Below, piece by piece: positions 41,386 through 50,945 of a DNA stretch of 64,000 bases (positions are counted from its first letter, which is position 1; every line of letters begins with the position of its first letter). Position numbers and translations under genes: made by a program. This DNA is from Caldilineaceae bacterium (GTDB lineage: Bacteria; Chloroflexota; Anaerolineae; Caldilineales; Caldilineaceae). The notes under the pieces were generated by a model, which was not told the DNA's origin, searched no databases, and saw nothing but the letters and a program-made list of their open reading frames with translations. The DNA is taken from positions 1 to 64,000 of the forward strand of contig JAPKMW010000019.1 of assembly GCA_026645575.1 (NCBI GenBank). The letters are read 5' to 3'.

Positions 41386-42216
41386 TCAAGTTCTTGGCTG
41401 GAGCGCTGTTACCAGTCGCTCCGGCAACCCTGGCTCGATCCAGAGGGCGCTATCGATTTGTAGGGCGCGCACACCAGGAATTTGTAATACCGTGCGCGCC
41501 TGCTCGGTGGTATGAATGCCGCCGCAGGCCAGCAACGCCGCCGGCAGCGCCAGCTTGCTCACTGCCAGCAACGTCGCCAACATGAGATGAAAGACAACTG
41601 GGCCGTAAAGCGTACCTTGCACCAGCGCCGGCGCACCATCCACCTTGGGGCGCACCGTCGCCGCCTGTGGTGGTTGCCCAACCACAATGCCCACGGCGCC
41701 AGCTTCGACCGCCACCGGCGCCAGGCGTGCTGCCTCGGCTAGTGGGAGTTTTACCCAGATTGGCAGGTCGGAAATTTGCATGGTCGTATAGACGGCTCGC
41801 TGCACTGTTTCGGCGTCAGCGCCATTGCCAATCAATAGTTCAATGCCTGTCACGGCGTCCACCGTTGCCAACCGTTCCAGAACAGGAGTCAGCGCCGATG
41901 AACGGCTCTCCGCCACCTGGACAATCACCGGCGCCCCCAAACGCGCCCATTGACGCCCAAAGCGTTTCACCACATCGTTGACGCCCCGGTTTTGCAACCC
42001 GACGCCCAGCACCATCCCGCCGGTCAACTCTGCTACGCGTGGCGGCCCAATGCCGCTGCCGCTCTGGCGCAACAGCGGCCCCACCACCACCGCGCCTAGC
42101 TGCTTGATGTCCACTCCATTGGCTATCGCTTCGCCATAGCCAATGCTACCCCCTGCCAATAGCACGGGATTCTTAACGATTAACCCTGTTTTGTGTCCGG
42201 GCGCGAGGTCGATCAT
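41386..42216 (-). CDS. dihydroorotate dehydrogenase-like FMN protein
   Basis: 276 residues with a TIM-barrel pattern of class I dihydroorotate dehydrogenases: KNPVLLAGGSIGYGE near the N-terminus, GAVVVGPLLRQSGSGIGPPR, the Lys in LPIWVKLPLAEAARLA, GAVGIVVG, and the phosphate-binding ending ALLACGGIHTTEQARTVL with VRALQIDSALW. The catalytic loop normally carrying Cys or Ser is not obvious, so it may be a relative with another substrate. It converges with the stress-protein gene at a one-base gap. Moderate on fold, low on exact reaction. Confidence 0.7.
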   Translation of the reverse strand: MIDLAPGHKTGLIVKNPVLLAGGSIGYGEAIANGVDIKQLGAVVVGPLLRQSGSGIGPPRVAELTGGMVLGVGLQNRGVNDVVKRFGRQWARLGAPVIVQVAESRSSALTPVLERLATVDAVTGIELLIGNGADAETVQRAVYTTMQISDLPIWVKLPLAEAARLAPVAVEAGAVGIVVGQPPQAATVRPKVDGAPALVQGTLYGPVVFHLMLATLLAVSKLALPAALLACGGIHTTEQARTVLQIPGVRALQIDSALWIEPGLPERLVTALQPRT

Positions 42217-42245
42217 AGTTATTATGTTGATGGTAGATGGTGGAT

Positions 42246-42285
42246 AGTGGATAGTGGATAGTGTAGAAACTATCCACTATCCACT
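42246..42285. repeat. perfect 17-bp inverted repeat
   Basis: AGTGGATAGTGGATAGT (42246-42262) and its complement (42269-42285) with a 6-base loop. The arm itself is a tandem repeat of GGATAGT. It lies between two minus-strand genes and overlaps nothing coding. Confidence 0.8.
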
Positions 42286-42288
42286 CCC

Positions 42289-43071
42289 TCACTCCGGTCG
42301 GAAGGAGCCGATAATTTGGTCGAAGATCGGTTCTTTGACGGCCTGTTGATCGCCGGGGGTGACGAGGGTCAGGATATAGATTTTATCGTTGGCAAGTAAC
42401 CCCACAACTTTGCCGAAAATAGTATTGTTGATGCCGACGGCAGCGAGATCAGCAGTGGCGCGGCCACGGATCGCCGGCAGGTTGTTGACTGTGGCGGCTT
42501 CCATCGTATCAATGTTGACCTCGCCCAGCACAGCCAGGTTGCTTTCAATGGTCTGTTGCACCAAGGCCAGCGCCGCTTCCGCCGTGAGGCCGGGGGCATC
42601 GATCACCGCGACATTAAGCAGGGTGGGCAGACCGCCAAACATGGCCGACATGAGATCGGTGACATAGATGAGGCCGATGCCCTGTCCCGCCGGGCTGGCA
42701 AGGAACTGATTCAGTTGCTCAATCTGTTCCCCCATCCCCAGCAGACCGGCCACCGTGCGCACCTGGGTTCCCTGGAGATCGAGCGCTGTCCAGCCGCTGG
42801 GGACGGCAAAGGAGTAATCCAGGCGCTCATCGTTGACCACCGTAAAGCCCGCCGGGATGGTGACTTGCGGGGTGGCGTTGGCCGTGCGACTGGATGCCGC
42901 GTCCCTGACGCTGGCTGGGGTGGGCGTGGCCGTGGGCAAGGGGGTGGGGGTAAAGGTTGGCGTGGGTTCGGCAAAGCCGGGGATACTCGGCAGCAGCCCG
43001 CCGCAAGCGGTCAACAGCAACAGGGATAACAGGGTAGCGACTATCGCCGCTAATTTTGCAGGTTTCATCAT
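42289..43071 (-). CDS. secreted lipoprotein, PsbP/DUF1795-like
   Basis: 260 residues: lipobox LLSLLLLTAC, a Thr/Pro linker, then a compact alpha/beta domain opening FTVVNDERLDYSFAVPSGWT and ending IYILTLVTPGDQQAVKEPIF, then DQIIGSF. That start (Phe-x-Val-Pro-x-Gly-Trp) and end are typical of the PsbP/MOG1-like fold found in many bacterial lipoproteins of unknown function. It lies beside the kinase genes but is separated from them by a strong hairpin. Confidence 0.72.
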   Translation of the reverse strand: MMKPAKLAAIVATLLSLLLLTACGGLLPSIPGFAEPTPTFTPTPLPTATPTPASVRDAASSRTANATPQVTIPAGFTVVNDERLDYSFAVPSGWTALDLQGTQVRTVAGLLGMGEQIEQLNQFLASPAGQGIGLIYVTDLMSAMFGGLPTLLNVAVIDAPGLTAEAALALVQQTIESNLAVLGEVNIDTMEAATVNNLPAIRGRATADLAAVGINNTIFGKVVGLLANDKIYILTLVTPGDQQAVKEPIFDQIIGSFRPE

Positions 43072-43141
43072 GATTGATTCTACTTTTCCAAAGTTACAAC
43101 AAACTAGGGATCACCTTATCGGTAGAGCAGACAAAGTTCGC

Positions 43142-43182
43142 ACAAAGAGGAGTTTGCACGCCTCGTGCAAACTCCTCTTTGT
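43142..43182. terminator. perfect 18-bp hairpin, terminator-like
   Basis: ACAAAGAGGAGTTTGCAC (43142-43159) pairs exactly with 43165-43182 around a 5-base loop. It lies 24 bases after the kinase stop on the minus strand and probably ends the kinase operon, although the T-run is short. Confidence 0.7.
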
Positions 43183-43205
43183 AGGCGGTCTGTATGATCT
43201 GTTGA

Positions 43206-45170
43206 TTACCAGCGCCGCTGGCTACGTAGGAAGAGATAGGGATCGGCGGGGCGTTCTACGTCGATCACCAGCCAGCCGCCGGGAAATTTTTGGGCGCGCA
43301 CCGGGAATTGGATGGCTTCGGGCATGATGGCTAATCCCAGCAAGCGTTGGATTTCGGCATCTTGCCAGATCGTGCCAAAGATGCGCTGGGGGGTAAAACG
43401 CCCCTCTTCCGGCAGATTGATTGTCTCGCGTGGCGCAAGGAGGGCGTCGGTCAACCAGGTCAGATCCAAGTCTTCCCACTGTTGGTCGGCCACATTAAAA
43501 ACGAACATTCGATTCACCGCAGCCAGATAGAGCATAAAGCCATGTTCAAACTTGAGCAGTTCCCCGCTTCCACCCACAACAGCGCTGGTGGCGCATTGAA
43601 ATTCCGGCTGCAATTTGGGGGCAAGCTGGGCAAGATAGGGCTTGAAGGGTTGGCCGGGGAGAAAGGTACAGGTCGTCGGTGCAAGCTTCGCTATCGCCGC
43701 CATCGACGTTGTTGACCAAACAACCGCAATGGGCTTGTCAACTGATTCAGGGCTGGGCAACTGTGCGACAACCCCCGCCGCCTGGCGTCCCAGACCGTTA
43801 CCGCTGGCGACCATCGGTGTTGTCCCATCCAGATCGCTGCTTGCGGCCATGACACTGGGCAGTGGCTGCCAGGTGTTTTTGAACCCCTGCCACAGATCAC
43901 GCAGCGATAGATTCATCAGCCGCAGGAAGAGCAGGAAACCAATCAGCACCAACAGAACGACTAGAATCATGCCGGAGACGCGCCGCAACCGCTGGTCGAG
44001 AACGCGGTCATAGTAGACATCCGGCTCCTGGGGCGCCGACCCTACGGTTGTGACGGCAGGGACGCTCGGTGCGGTGGCGGTCATGGGTGTTGGCGGCACG
44101 GCTAGATCAGTGGTGGCCGGAATCAAGACGGAAGTGCGACCTGTGGCGGGAGCCGTTTTGTTGAGCACCACGAGATCGAGGGTCATCGTGGTGTTATGTT
44201 CCAGTTGCTCGGCGCTCATGGTGACACCGCTGGCGTTGCCGGCCAGCGCCAGATCCGCCGCCATTTCGTCGGCGTTTTGATAGCGGTCGGCGGGATCTTT
44301 GGCCAGGCTGCGTTGTAGAATTTGGAGATGGGTTTGCGAAAGCTGGCGTAAAATTTCGTCGTCGATGGTCACCGGCTCATAGACATGGGCGTGGAGGATC
44401 TGTACCGTCGAGCCGACAAAGGGTTGCCGACCAGTAATACAGCGGTAGAAGACGGCGCCCAGCGCATAAATATCAGCGCGGTGATCAATGTTGCGCCGCC
44501 CCAGACATTGTTCCGGGGCCATAAAGGCCGGGGTGCCGACGGTGCGCCCGGAGTGGGTTAGCTCCGGCACATCCAAGGCGCGGGCAATGCCAAAATCACT
44601 GAGCAGCGGCACCAGCGGATAATCCAACGATTCGAGGACAACGCTGTTCGGAGCGTCGGTGCTGACGGTGCGTAACAGAATATTGCTGGGCTTGACATCG
44701 CGATGGATCACGCCCCGTTTGTGGGCATAGGCCAGCGCTTCGGCAATGGGCGCCAGCAGCAGCGAACTCTCCTCGGCGGTCAGGCGGCGGCGGCTGGCAA
44801 GCAAGGCGGAGAGATCTTCCCCTTCCACCAACTCCATGGCGATATAGGCGGAATCGTTGCCGTTGGCCATGCCCACGCGCAGAGTGCGGACAATATGCGG
44901 ATGATGCAATTTGGCCGCTGTCTGCGCCTCATAACGAAAGCGATTATAGACCTTTTCGTCGCTGCTGTGCAGCAAGACTTTCAGCGCGACGGGCAGGCCA
45001 TCTACAATGTCATAGGCTTGGTAGACGGTGGTGAGACCGCCGCGCCCCAGCCGTTTTTGGATATGGTAGCGCCCGATCTCGCGCCCCGTCAAGTCGCGAA
45101 AGCCCGATCCGTCGGTCGCATCGCTTTGATTTTGGTTTATCTCACCCACTGGATTGCGTGTTCCAACCAA
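43206..45170 (-). CDS. membrane Ser/Thr protein kinase with extracytoplasmic domain
   Basis: Up to 654 residues (TTG 45170, or GTG 45149 overlapping the previous stop). PknB-like kinase domain: LGRGGLTTVYQAYD, ATP-binding Lys in VALKVL, HRDVKPSNILL, SDFGIARAL and GTPAFMAPEQ. All catalytic residues are present. A membrane helix (MILVVLLVLIGFLLFL) near residue 405 is followed by about 230 residues outside the membrane with no recognised family. The first codons overlap the end of the second kinase gene, so the two are translationally coupled. Confidence 0.92.
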   Translation of the reverse strand: MVGTRNPVGEINQNQSDATDGSGFRDLTGREIGRYHIQKRLGRGGLTTVYQAYDIVDGLPVALKVLLHSSDEKVYNRFRYEAQTAAKLHHPHIVRTLRVGMANGNDSAYIAMELVEGEDLSALLASRRRLTAEESSLLLAPIAEALAYAHKRGVIHRDVKPSNILLRTVSTDAPNSVVLESLDYPLVPLLSDFGIARALDVPELTHSGRTVGTPAFMAPEQCLGRRNIDHRADIYALGAVFYRCITGRQPFVGSTVQILHAHVYEPVTIDDEILRQLSQTHLQILQRSLAKDPADRYQNADEMAADLALAGNASGVTMSAEQLEHNTTMTLDLVVLNKTAPATGRTSVLIPATTDLAVPPTPMTATAPSVPAVTTVGSAPQEPDVYYDRVLDQRLRRVSGMILVVLLVLIGFLLFLRLMNLSLRDLWQGFKNTWQPLPSVMAASSDLDGTTPMVASGNGLGRQAAGVVAQLPSPESVDKPIAVVWSTTSMAAIAKLAPTTCTFLPGQPFKPYLAQLAPKLQPEFQCATSAVVGGSGELLKFEHGFMLYLAAVNRMFVFNVADQQWEDLDLTWLTDALLAPRETINLPEEGRFTPQRIFGTIWQDAEIQRLLGLAIMPEAIQFPVRAQKFPGGWLVIDVERPADPYLFLRSQRRW

Positions 45171-48100
45171 TTGTTCAATACCCCTTGCATCGGCATGACC
45201 ATCTGCTCGTTACCGCCTGCCAACGGGACTTCCCAGATGGCCCATTTGCCTTCCCGATCACTGGCGAAGGCCACCCAACGACCATCGGGGCTAATGGTCG
45301 GCAGCCCATCCTGGGCCGGGTGATTGGTCAATTGCATCTCGCTGCCGTCTGTCACGCTCACCCGGAAAAGCTCCCAGTTATTGTTGCCCACGTCACGCAT
45401 AAAGACAACATATTGCCCATCCGGCGACCAAACCGGCCGGCGGTCACTGCCGTTGTTGGTCAGCGGTTCTTTGCTACCACCATTTTCGTCGATCAACCAG
45501 AGACCCACATTGTTGCCGGTCTCATTCGCGCCTTTGTAGGCAAGGCGGGACGGTCCGCTCAGGCGGGGACTCCAAGCCGGATCTTCGCCTAGCGTATAGG
45601 CTGTCCCGTTAAGGGTCGGGGGGGCTGCGACATAGAGCCGGAAGCGCCGATCTCCTTCGCGATCACTGGTAAAGGCAACCCGGTTACTCTCCGGCGACCA
45701 ACTCGGGGCGCTGATCCGGCTATCTTCAATAAAGCTGGAGAGGCGCGGGTAAGTCGCTTGGGGGGCAAGCGGCGCCGTAAAGTCATAGAGGCTGATGCCC
45801 GCCGACGATTCGCCAAACCGGCTAAAGAAGGCCATATAACGACCATCGGGGGAGACGCCGGGCTGTGCGCCATTTTCCACCAACAAGACAAAATTGTGCG
45901 TTAGGCCACTGGTGGTGGCGCGATAGATGCGGTATACCCCACCCTCCTGGGTAGAGTAGATAAAAGTCCCCCCTTGTCGGTCCGGCAGCGCTTCCGATGT
46001 TGGCGTCGCCGTCGCTTTGGTGTCACTGCATTGTTGTTGATAACCCTGGAGCCTGGCCGTGTATTGACTGTTTTCGGCAATTGCAGCAGCGACACTCAAA
46101 TACTCCGCCGCCGAACAGAAGGATTGGGCCTCGGCTTCCTGAGTGGCGTAATCATCATAGAGAAGGCTCAGGGCATCGGCGGCCAGCGCTTTTGTCGTTT
46201 CGCCAATGGCGTTGGCATAGCGCGCCGTCGCCGCGTTCAAAGTGGTAATAATCGGTTCGTCATCGCGCACCAGCAGGGCCGCGTCGAAATAGGCCAGCGC
46301 TTCTGCCGGTCGGTCCGCTTTATTCTCTTGATTGGCAATACCAACATAGGTGTCAAAGAGCACGGTTTTAACTTGGGTGATGGGAATGGTCGCCTGCCAC
46401 TGCTGCCAGAAGGCGGCCTCTTCCTTCTTGAGTAGATTGTCGACAATGAGTTTTGTCTGTTCGTCGGGTGGCAATTCTAGCAGCGCGTTGACGGAAATGT
46501 TGGCTTCCTGTTGCAACGCTGCACCGATGACTTCCAGCGCCTGCCGCCGGGCTTGACGCCACTCCCGCCCCCGATGGAAGTAGAGGACATCTTCCTGCCA
46601 GATGGCGCCAATGTCAAATTTGATCCCGTTGCTTAGCGCACCGGTTGCGCTCATGGTTGTCGTGGCTGTTGGCGCAGTGGGTGTGGTCAAGGTTGCCGTT
46701 ACCACCTCAGTCGCCGCGTTGATGGCGCTGGTGGTGACGGCGGCGGTCGCCCTTACAGCGGCGGGCGTGGTGGCTGTGGTGACCGTTCCGGCGACAATGT
46801 CACTCGTTGCGGGCGCCGCGCCATCTGGGGGTATTGTGCCGGCAACCGTTGGTAGCGCTGCCGGTACATCGACCGGTGCAAGTGTACTCGTTGGCGCCGT
46901 GGTGGTGGTGATAATGGCTGTTGCCGTGGGCAAGAGGGCGCCGGCCAACTGCCCATCTGGGCCGCTGTTCTGCCCGTTGCGATTGGGCAGCAGGTTGACC
47001 AACGCCAGCGACAGCAGTACAAACAAGGCCACCGACAGGAGGCTGGCGACCGTGACGTAGACCCAATTCGTGGGCCGGCTTGTGGGCCGGCGTCGGGCAG
47101 TATTGGCCTCGGCTTTGGAGCCAACGGCGGTAGTGGATTGGGTGGTGCGGACGCCAGTGAGCGGATTGCGCGCAACGGCTTCGCCGGTTCCCGGTCGATC
47201 CACGGTGCCAAGGCTCGTAATCGACTGGGCGCGTACATTCTGTTCTGTCACCCCGGAGACGAGGACATGCGCTGTCTTCTTTTCCTGTTCCGGCTGTAAC
47301 GCCGCCAACATTGGCAGCGTTAAGGTTGATTCCTGGGTGCCATTGAGCGGCACGCGCATATAGCGCAGAAGCGCCGCCATATCGTTGGCAAAGAGCGCCA
47401 TATCGGCATAGCGATCCTCAGGATTCTTCTGCAAAGCGCGCTGCAAGATGTTCAACATGGCCGGCGGTAGCGCCTTGGCAATGGCGTCGGGAATGGTCAA
47501 CGCTTCATAGACGTGGGCGTGGAGAATCTGCGTCGTTGCCCCCATAAAGGGGGGACGACCGACCAAACAGCGGTACAAGACTGTCGCCAATGAATAGATG
47601 TCGGCGCGACCATCGAGATTGCGCGTGCCGGCGCACTGTTCCGGCGACATATAGGCCGGTGTGCCGATGGTGCGACCGGCGCTGGTTAACTCTGGCGCAT
47701 CCAATGCACGGGCAATGCCAAAATCGGAGAGCAGCGGGATAACCGGCTTGGGCAGCACGGAAAGTTGGATGCTATGGGGATCACCGGGCTGGGCCGTGCG
47801 CAGGAGGATGTTACTGGGCTTGACATCGCGATGAACCACATGTTGGCTGTTGGCATAGGCAAGGGCGCGGGCAATGGGTTCGAGTAAGAGGCAGCTATCG
47901 GCCACGCTCAACTGGTTTTGCCGTTCCAGCAGGCTGGCGAGGCTATCACCCTCTACCAGCTCCATAGCAATATAGGGAAAGGCGTTCTGCACCTGCCCCA
48001 CACGCAGCGTCTGCACAATATGGGGGTGGGCGAGATTGCTGACGGTGCGCGCTTCGGTGCGGAAGCGTTCGCGTAAAATGTCATCGGCGCCCGGCGCCAG

Positions 48101-48337
48101 CACTTTGAGCGCGATGGGTTGATCCGCTTCCGTATCGATAGCGCGATAAACAGTGGCCATTGCGCCGCCGCCCAAGCGGTCAATGATCCGATAACCATCA
48201 AACGTTTGGGGCAGCAGACCGCCGTCGCCCGTATGCAGGGCGGGGGCTGAAGCATCGCCCATTTGAAGGGGCGTTGTTAAAGCATCGACCGGCTGTGGCT
48301 GCTGATCTGCTAAAGGGTAGTTTGCCGTGCTGCTCAT
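45137..48337 (-). CDS. membrane Ser/Thr kinase with C-terminal PD40 (TolB-like) propeller
   Basis: 1066 residues. Kinase domain about 45-310: LGGGAMATVYRAID, IALKVL, HRDVKPSNILL, LSDFGIARAL, GTPAYMSPEQ. A low-complexity linker leads to a membrane helix near residue 430-450 (LLSVALFVLLSLALVNLL), a Thr/Ala-rich stretch, a helical region (AIWQEDVLYFHRGREWRQAR), and a beta-propeller with PD40 repeats: VSPDGRYMAFFS, WSPESNRVAFTSDREGDRRF, WSPDGQYVVFMRD, ISPDGRWVAFASDREGKW. The propeller is outside the cell and may sense ligand or wall state. First gene of the kinase pair. Confidence 0.94.
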   Translation of the reverse strand: MSSTANYPLADQQPQPVDALTTPLQMGDASAPALHTGDGGLLPQTFDGYRIIDRLGGGAMATVYRAIDTEADQPIALKVLAPGADDILRERFRTEARTVSNLAHPHIVQTLRVGQVQNAFPYIAMELVEGDSLASLLERQNQLSVADSCLLLEPIARALAYANSQHVVHRDVKPSNILLRTAQPGDPHSIQLSVLPKPVIPLLSDFGIARALDAPELTSAGRTIGTPAYMSPEQCAGTRNLDGRADIYSLATVLYRCLVGRPPFMGATTQILHAHVYEALTIPDAIAKALPPAMLNILQRALQKNPEDRYADMALFANDMAALLRYMRVPLNGTQESTLTLPMLAALQPEQEKKTAHVLVSGVTEQNVRAQSITSLGTVDRPGTGEAVARNPLTGVRTTQSTTAVGSKAEANTARRRPTSRPTNWVYVTVASLLSVALFVLLSLALVNLLPNRNGQNSGPDGQLAGALLPTATAIITTTTAPTSTLAPVDVPAALPTVAGTIPPDGAAPATSDIVAGTVTTATTPAAVRATAAVTTSAINAATEVVTATLTTPTAPTATTTMSATGALSNGIKFDIGAIWQEDVLYFHRGREWRQARRQALEVIGAALQQEANISVNALLELPPDEQTKLIVDNLLKKEEAAFWQQWQATIPITQVKTVLFDTYVGIANQENKADRPAEALAYFDAALLVRDDEPIITTLNAATARYANAIGETTKALAADALSLLYDDYATQEAEAQSFCSAAEYLSVAAAIAENSQYTARLQGYQQQCSDTKATATPTSEALPDRQGGTFIYSTQEGGVYRIYRATTSGLTHNFVLLVENGAQPGVSPDGRYMAFFSRFGESSAGISLYDFTAPLAPQATYPRLSSFIEDSRISAPSWSPESNRVAFTSDREGDRRFRLYVAAPPTLNGTAYTLGEDPAWSPRLSGPSRLAYKGANETGNNVGLWLIDENGGSKEPLTNNGSDRRPVWSPDGQYVVFMRDVGNNNWELFRVSVTDGSEMQLTNHPAQDGLPTISPDGRWVAFASDREGKWAIWEVPLAGGNEQMVMPMQGVLNNWLEHAIQWVR

Positions 48338-48485
48338 TGATGAACTAACGCTGCCGCATTTAACGATTTGGCCTGTTCGTAGCCGCCCCCAGCGGGTTCC
48401 CGGTGACTGGCCGACTACGAGCAGGTTACGAGCTTAACAGTTACAAAAAAAACTTTGCCTCTTTGCCCTAATGCTGGTATATTGG

Positions 48486-48551
48486 CAGTAGTCCGCCGTC
48501 GCTTAAGCCCGTAGTCGCCTTAGGCTAGCTTGATGGGATTGCGGTCTACTG
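48486..48551 (+). repeat. dispersed small repeat, copy 1
   Basis: 66 bases bounded by CAGTAGTCCGC and GCGGTCTACTG, which are imperfect inverted ends. Related copies at 49197-49258 and, inverted, at 60230-60302, and a left-end fragment near 51931. Confidence 0.6.
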
Positions 48552-48558
48552 AGGCCGC

Positions 48559-48656
48559 TCCAAGATTTTGAATCCCCTCCGTAGGTGCAGCCGCTGGCCG
48601 GCGCCTCAGGGGTGACCGCGAGGGCACGCCCCTACGGAGGGATTTTATTCCTTGGA
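48559..48656. repeat. long imperfect inverted repeat
   Basis: CCAAG and AATCCCCTCCGTAGG on the left mirror CCTACGGAGGGATT and CCTTGG on the right, with about 40 GC-rich bases between. Within the 970-base region between the kinase start and the FHA gene, which holds no convincing gene. Confidence 0.6.
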
Positions 48657-49196
48657 ACAGCCTGAATGATGTATCAGTCCATGCAATCGCCTTGCTCCAC
48701 ATGATTGCCGACAAGATTGCCGATAAGGGCAAACAGCGCTAACGCCCATGAGAACGTTATGCAATTCTTATTATACACAGCGTTGCGCAGATCGAATATT
48801 TTTTAAGCGCCTAAGTGCGCATCCGGCAAGCCGGTGCAAGGTTGCGACTTGGCTGAATGGCTACCGACAAGGGGATGCGGCGCTATGAATTGTGTCACTT
48901 CGGTTTGCTGTTTTTCCAGCAGTGCGGGGGGACAATGATATACTATCTGCCAACTATCCACTGACCTACCGGCAAAAGATAAATCATCTATCAATAGATA
49001 CGCAGTAAAAGCAGAAAAGTTATTGTTGGGAAATCGTAGGGTAGAACGTAGTGGAAAAAGCGTCCTGTTGTATAGTTATCTGTATTCCAGTGCAACGTGA
49101 TGGAAGTGACATCGTGAGACAGTAAGTCAGTTGGTCAGGCACGGCGCTACTGTCTTGCTGTGCCACTGTGGGTTTTTACTTGCACCATAATATACT
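48657..49196. other. intergenic region between kinase operon and FHA regulator
   Basis: No ORF with family features on either strand. It has short inverted pairs, such as GGCACGGC (about 49137) with GCTGTGCC (about 49157) followed by GGGTTTTT, and AT-rich patches around 48770-48810 and 49180-49195 that could hold divergent promoters for the kinases and the regulator. Confidence 0.35.
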
Positions 49197-49258
49197 CAGT
49201 AGTCCGCAGTCCTAAGTCCTGAGTCCAAAGTCAGGCTCGATAGCGTTGCGGTCTACTG
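49197..49258 (+). repeat. dispersed small repeat, copy 2
   Basis: 62 bases bounded by CAGTAGTCCGC (49197) and GCGGTCTACTG (49248-49258), identical ends to copy 1 with a diverged middle. It lies 46 bases before the FHA gene start and could affect its expression. Confidence 0.6.
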
Positions 49259-49303
49259 ATACTGGTTATGGTGTTGCTGAAGTGAAGATTGGATGAAGAG
49301 TCT

Positions 49304-49948
49304 GTGAGTCGATTTGGGCGATTGATTTGTACAAGTGGCCCCAAAGCGGGCGTTGAATATGAGTTGACCGAGGATCTAACTATGGTTGGGCGCTCGGCCA
49401 ATTGTCAGATACTGTTGGAAGACCCCTTTGCGTCGCGCCATCATGCCGAGATTCGCCGGCATGACAATGCCTATCAGGTGCATGATCTGCAGAGCAAGAA
49501 TGGCGTCACCATTGATGGCGTACGCCTCTCCGCCGGCGCCACGGTCTGGTTGCAGGACGGTAGCGAAGTGCAATTTGCTTCCACGCGTTTTCGTTTCTAT
49601 GACCCTTCTGCCACCGTTACCGCGCCGTCGCTGATCGCCGTGCGCGAACCAGGGTTGCGCGTTGATATGAATACGCGCCAGGTCTTTGTCGATGGCATTT
49701 TGCTTGATCCCCCCCTAAGCGCCAAACAGTTTGACCTAATCTGGTTTCTCTTCCAGAACCGGGGGCGCGTCGTGAGCAAGGATGAGATTGCCCATGCCGT
49801 CTGGCCGGAGCAGGAAGGCGAGGTCTACGACGCCAATATCGACCGCATGATTAGCCGCGTCCGCAGCCGTATCGAACCCGAAGCCACCGACGATCCCCGC
49901 TTTATTGCCACGATCCGGGGGTATGGCTATCGCTTGCTGGCCGATTGA
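49304..49948 (+). CDS. FHA domain plus winged-helix DNA-binding regulator
   Basis: About 214 residues (GTG 49304; TTG 49289 is alternative). N-terminal FHA domain, residues about 3-95, with phosphothreonine-binding landmarks MVGRSANCQI, SRHHAEI and SKNGVTIDG. C-terminal OmpR/PhoB-type winged helix, about 125-214, with LSAKQFDLIWFLFQNRGRVV, EIAHAVWPEQ, and IRGYGYRLLAD. Joining these modules means a transcription factor that recognises a phosphothreonine-bearing partner, similar in principle to mycobacterial EmbR. Two Ser/Thr kinases lie directly upstream in divergent orientation and are the obvious candidates. Confidence 0.92.
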   Translation: MSRFGRLICTSGPKAGVEYELTEDLTMVGRSANCQILLEDPFASRHHAEIRRHDNAYQVHDLQSKNGVTIDGVRLSAGATVWLQDGSEVQFASTRFRFYDPSATVTAPSLIAVREPGLRVDMNTRQVFVDGILLDPPLSAKQFDLIWFLFQNRGRVVSKDEIAHAVWPEQEGEVYDANIDRMISRVRSRIEPEATDDPRFIATIRGYGYRLLAD

Positions 49949-50111
49949 GGGGTAGTTCGTTGGGTAGATGATTGGTCTGTTATCCACGCGTCGCCGCCAT
50001 AGCAGGTTCTTGGTGACTGACATCAGAGGGAACCCGCTGGGAGCGTGAGTCGTCGTTGTCAACGAATCAATCAATCATTTGTCTTCAATCACCTACCCAC
50101 GGAGGCCATTC

Positions 50112-50822
50112 ATGATCCACCAATGCTGTTTTGATCGCTATTTGCCCAATGAGAGTCCGTATGAATTGGCGCAACCGGGCGTGACCGATGAGCGACGAGC
50201 CGCGGCGCTGCGCAACAAATTCTGGGAGCCGGTCGGTCGGACGTTGCGGGTGCGCTTTCTGGATGGCGAGCCGGTGGTGCAGCAGAAGGTGGCCCGCTTT
50301 GCACAAGAGTGGAGCAAGGTTGCCAATTTGCACTTTGATTTTGGCAATCATCCGGTGGCAGAGATTCGCATTTCCTTTGGGTTGCCTGGCTCCTGGTCCT
50401 TTATCGGCAACGATGCGCTAGGCGTGCCGGCCCACGAACCGACCATGAACTTTGGTTGGCTCACCCCGGCCACACCTAACGATGAGGTGCGCCAGGTGGT
50501 GCTGCATGAGTTTGGACACGCCCTAGGCTTGATTCACGAACACCAGAACCCGGCAGCAGCCATCCCCTGGAACCGGGGTGCGGTCTATGACTATTACAGC
50601 GGCCCACCCAACAACTGGACATCGGCACAAGTGGAGACCAACCTCTTTCAAACCTACGACGCCAGCCTGACCCAACACTCCGCCTTTGACCGACAATCAA
50701 TCATGCTCTATCCCATCCCGGAGGAATTTACCGAGGGAGGCTTTAGCGTGGGATGGAATGCAACGCTCTCCCCGCTGGATCGGGAATATGTGGCGGCATG
50801 GTATCCGTTTATGAAGCTTTGA
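50112..50822 (+). CDS. zinc metalloprotease, astacin/metzincin-like
   Basis: 236 residues from ATG 50112 (ACGGAGG upstream). The metzincin zinc motif is HEFGHALGLIHEH (three His ligands and catalytic Glu, with the extra Glu typical of astacins), and the Met-turn is RQSIMLYPIP. N-terminal sequence includes KVANLHFDFGNHPVAEIRIS, the usual strand before the active site. No signal peptide is visible, so secretion is uncertain. Similar leaderless proteins are common in bacteria. Substrate is unknown. Confidence 0.9.
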   Translation: MIHQCCFDRYLPNESPYELAQPGVTDERRAAALRNKFWEPVGRTLRVRFLDGEPVVQQKVARFAQEWSKVANLHFDFGNHPVAEIRISFGLPGSWSFIGNDALGVPAHEPTMNFGWLTPATPNDEVRQVVLHEFGHALGLIHEHQNPAAAIPWNRGAVYDYYSGPPNNWTSAQVETNLFQTYDASLTQHSAFDRQSIMLYPIPEEFTEGGFSVGWNATLSPLDREYVAAWYPFMKL

Positions 50823-50945
50823 GGTGGCAAAGCGGATCAACTTTTTTACCCTAAAGAGGTTATGAGGGTCTTGCGCGAGGACGAAAAACTGCATGATTAC
50901 CTGGTCGTATGGGATCTTGCCACCCCGCAGTTACTGGCGTAGACG

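Noticed and set aside
41386..42216. Gene symbol pyrD
   Set aside because: The fold pattern fits, but the catalytic loop residue and other pyrimidine genes are not evident, so only a family-level name is given.
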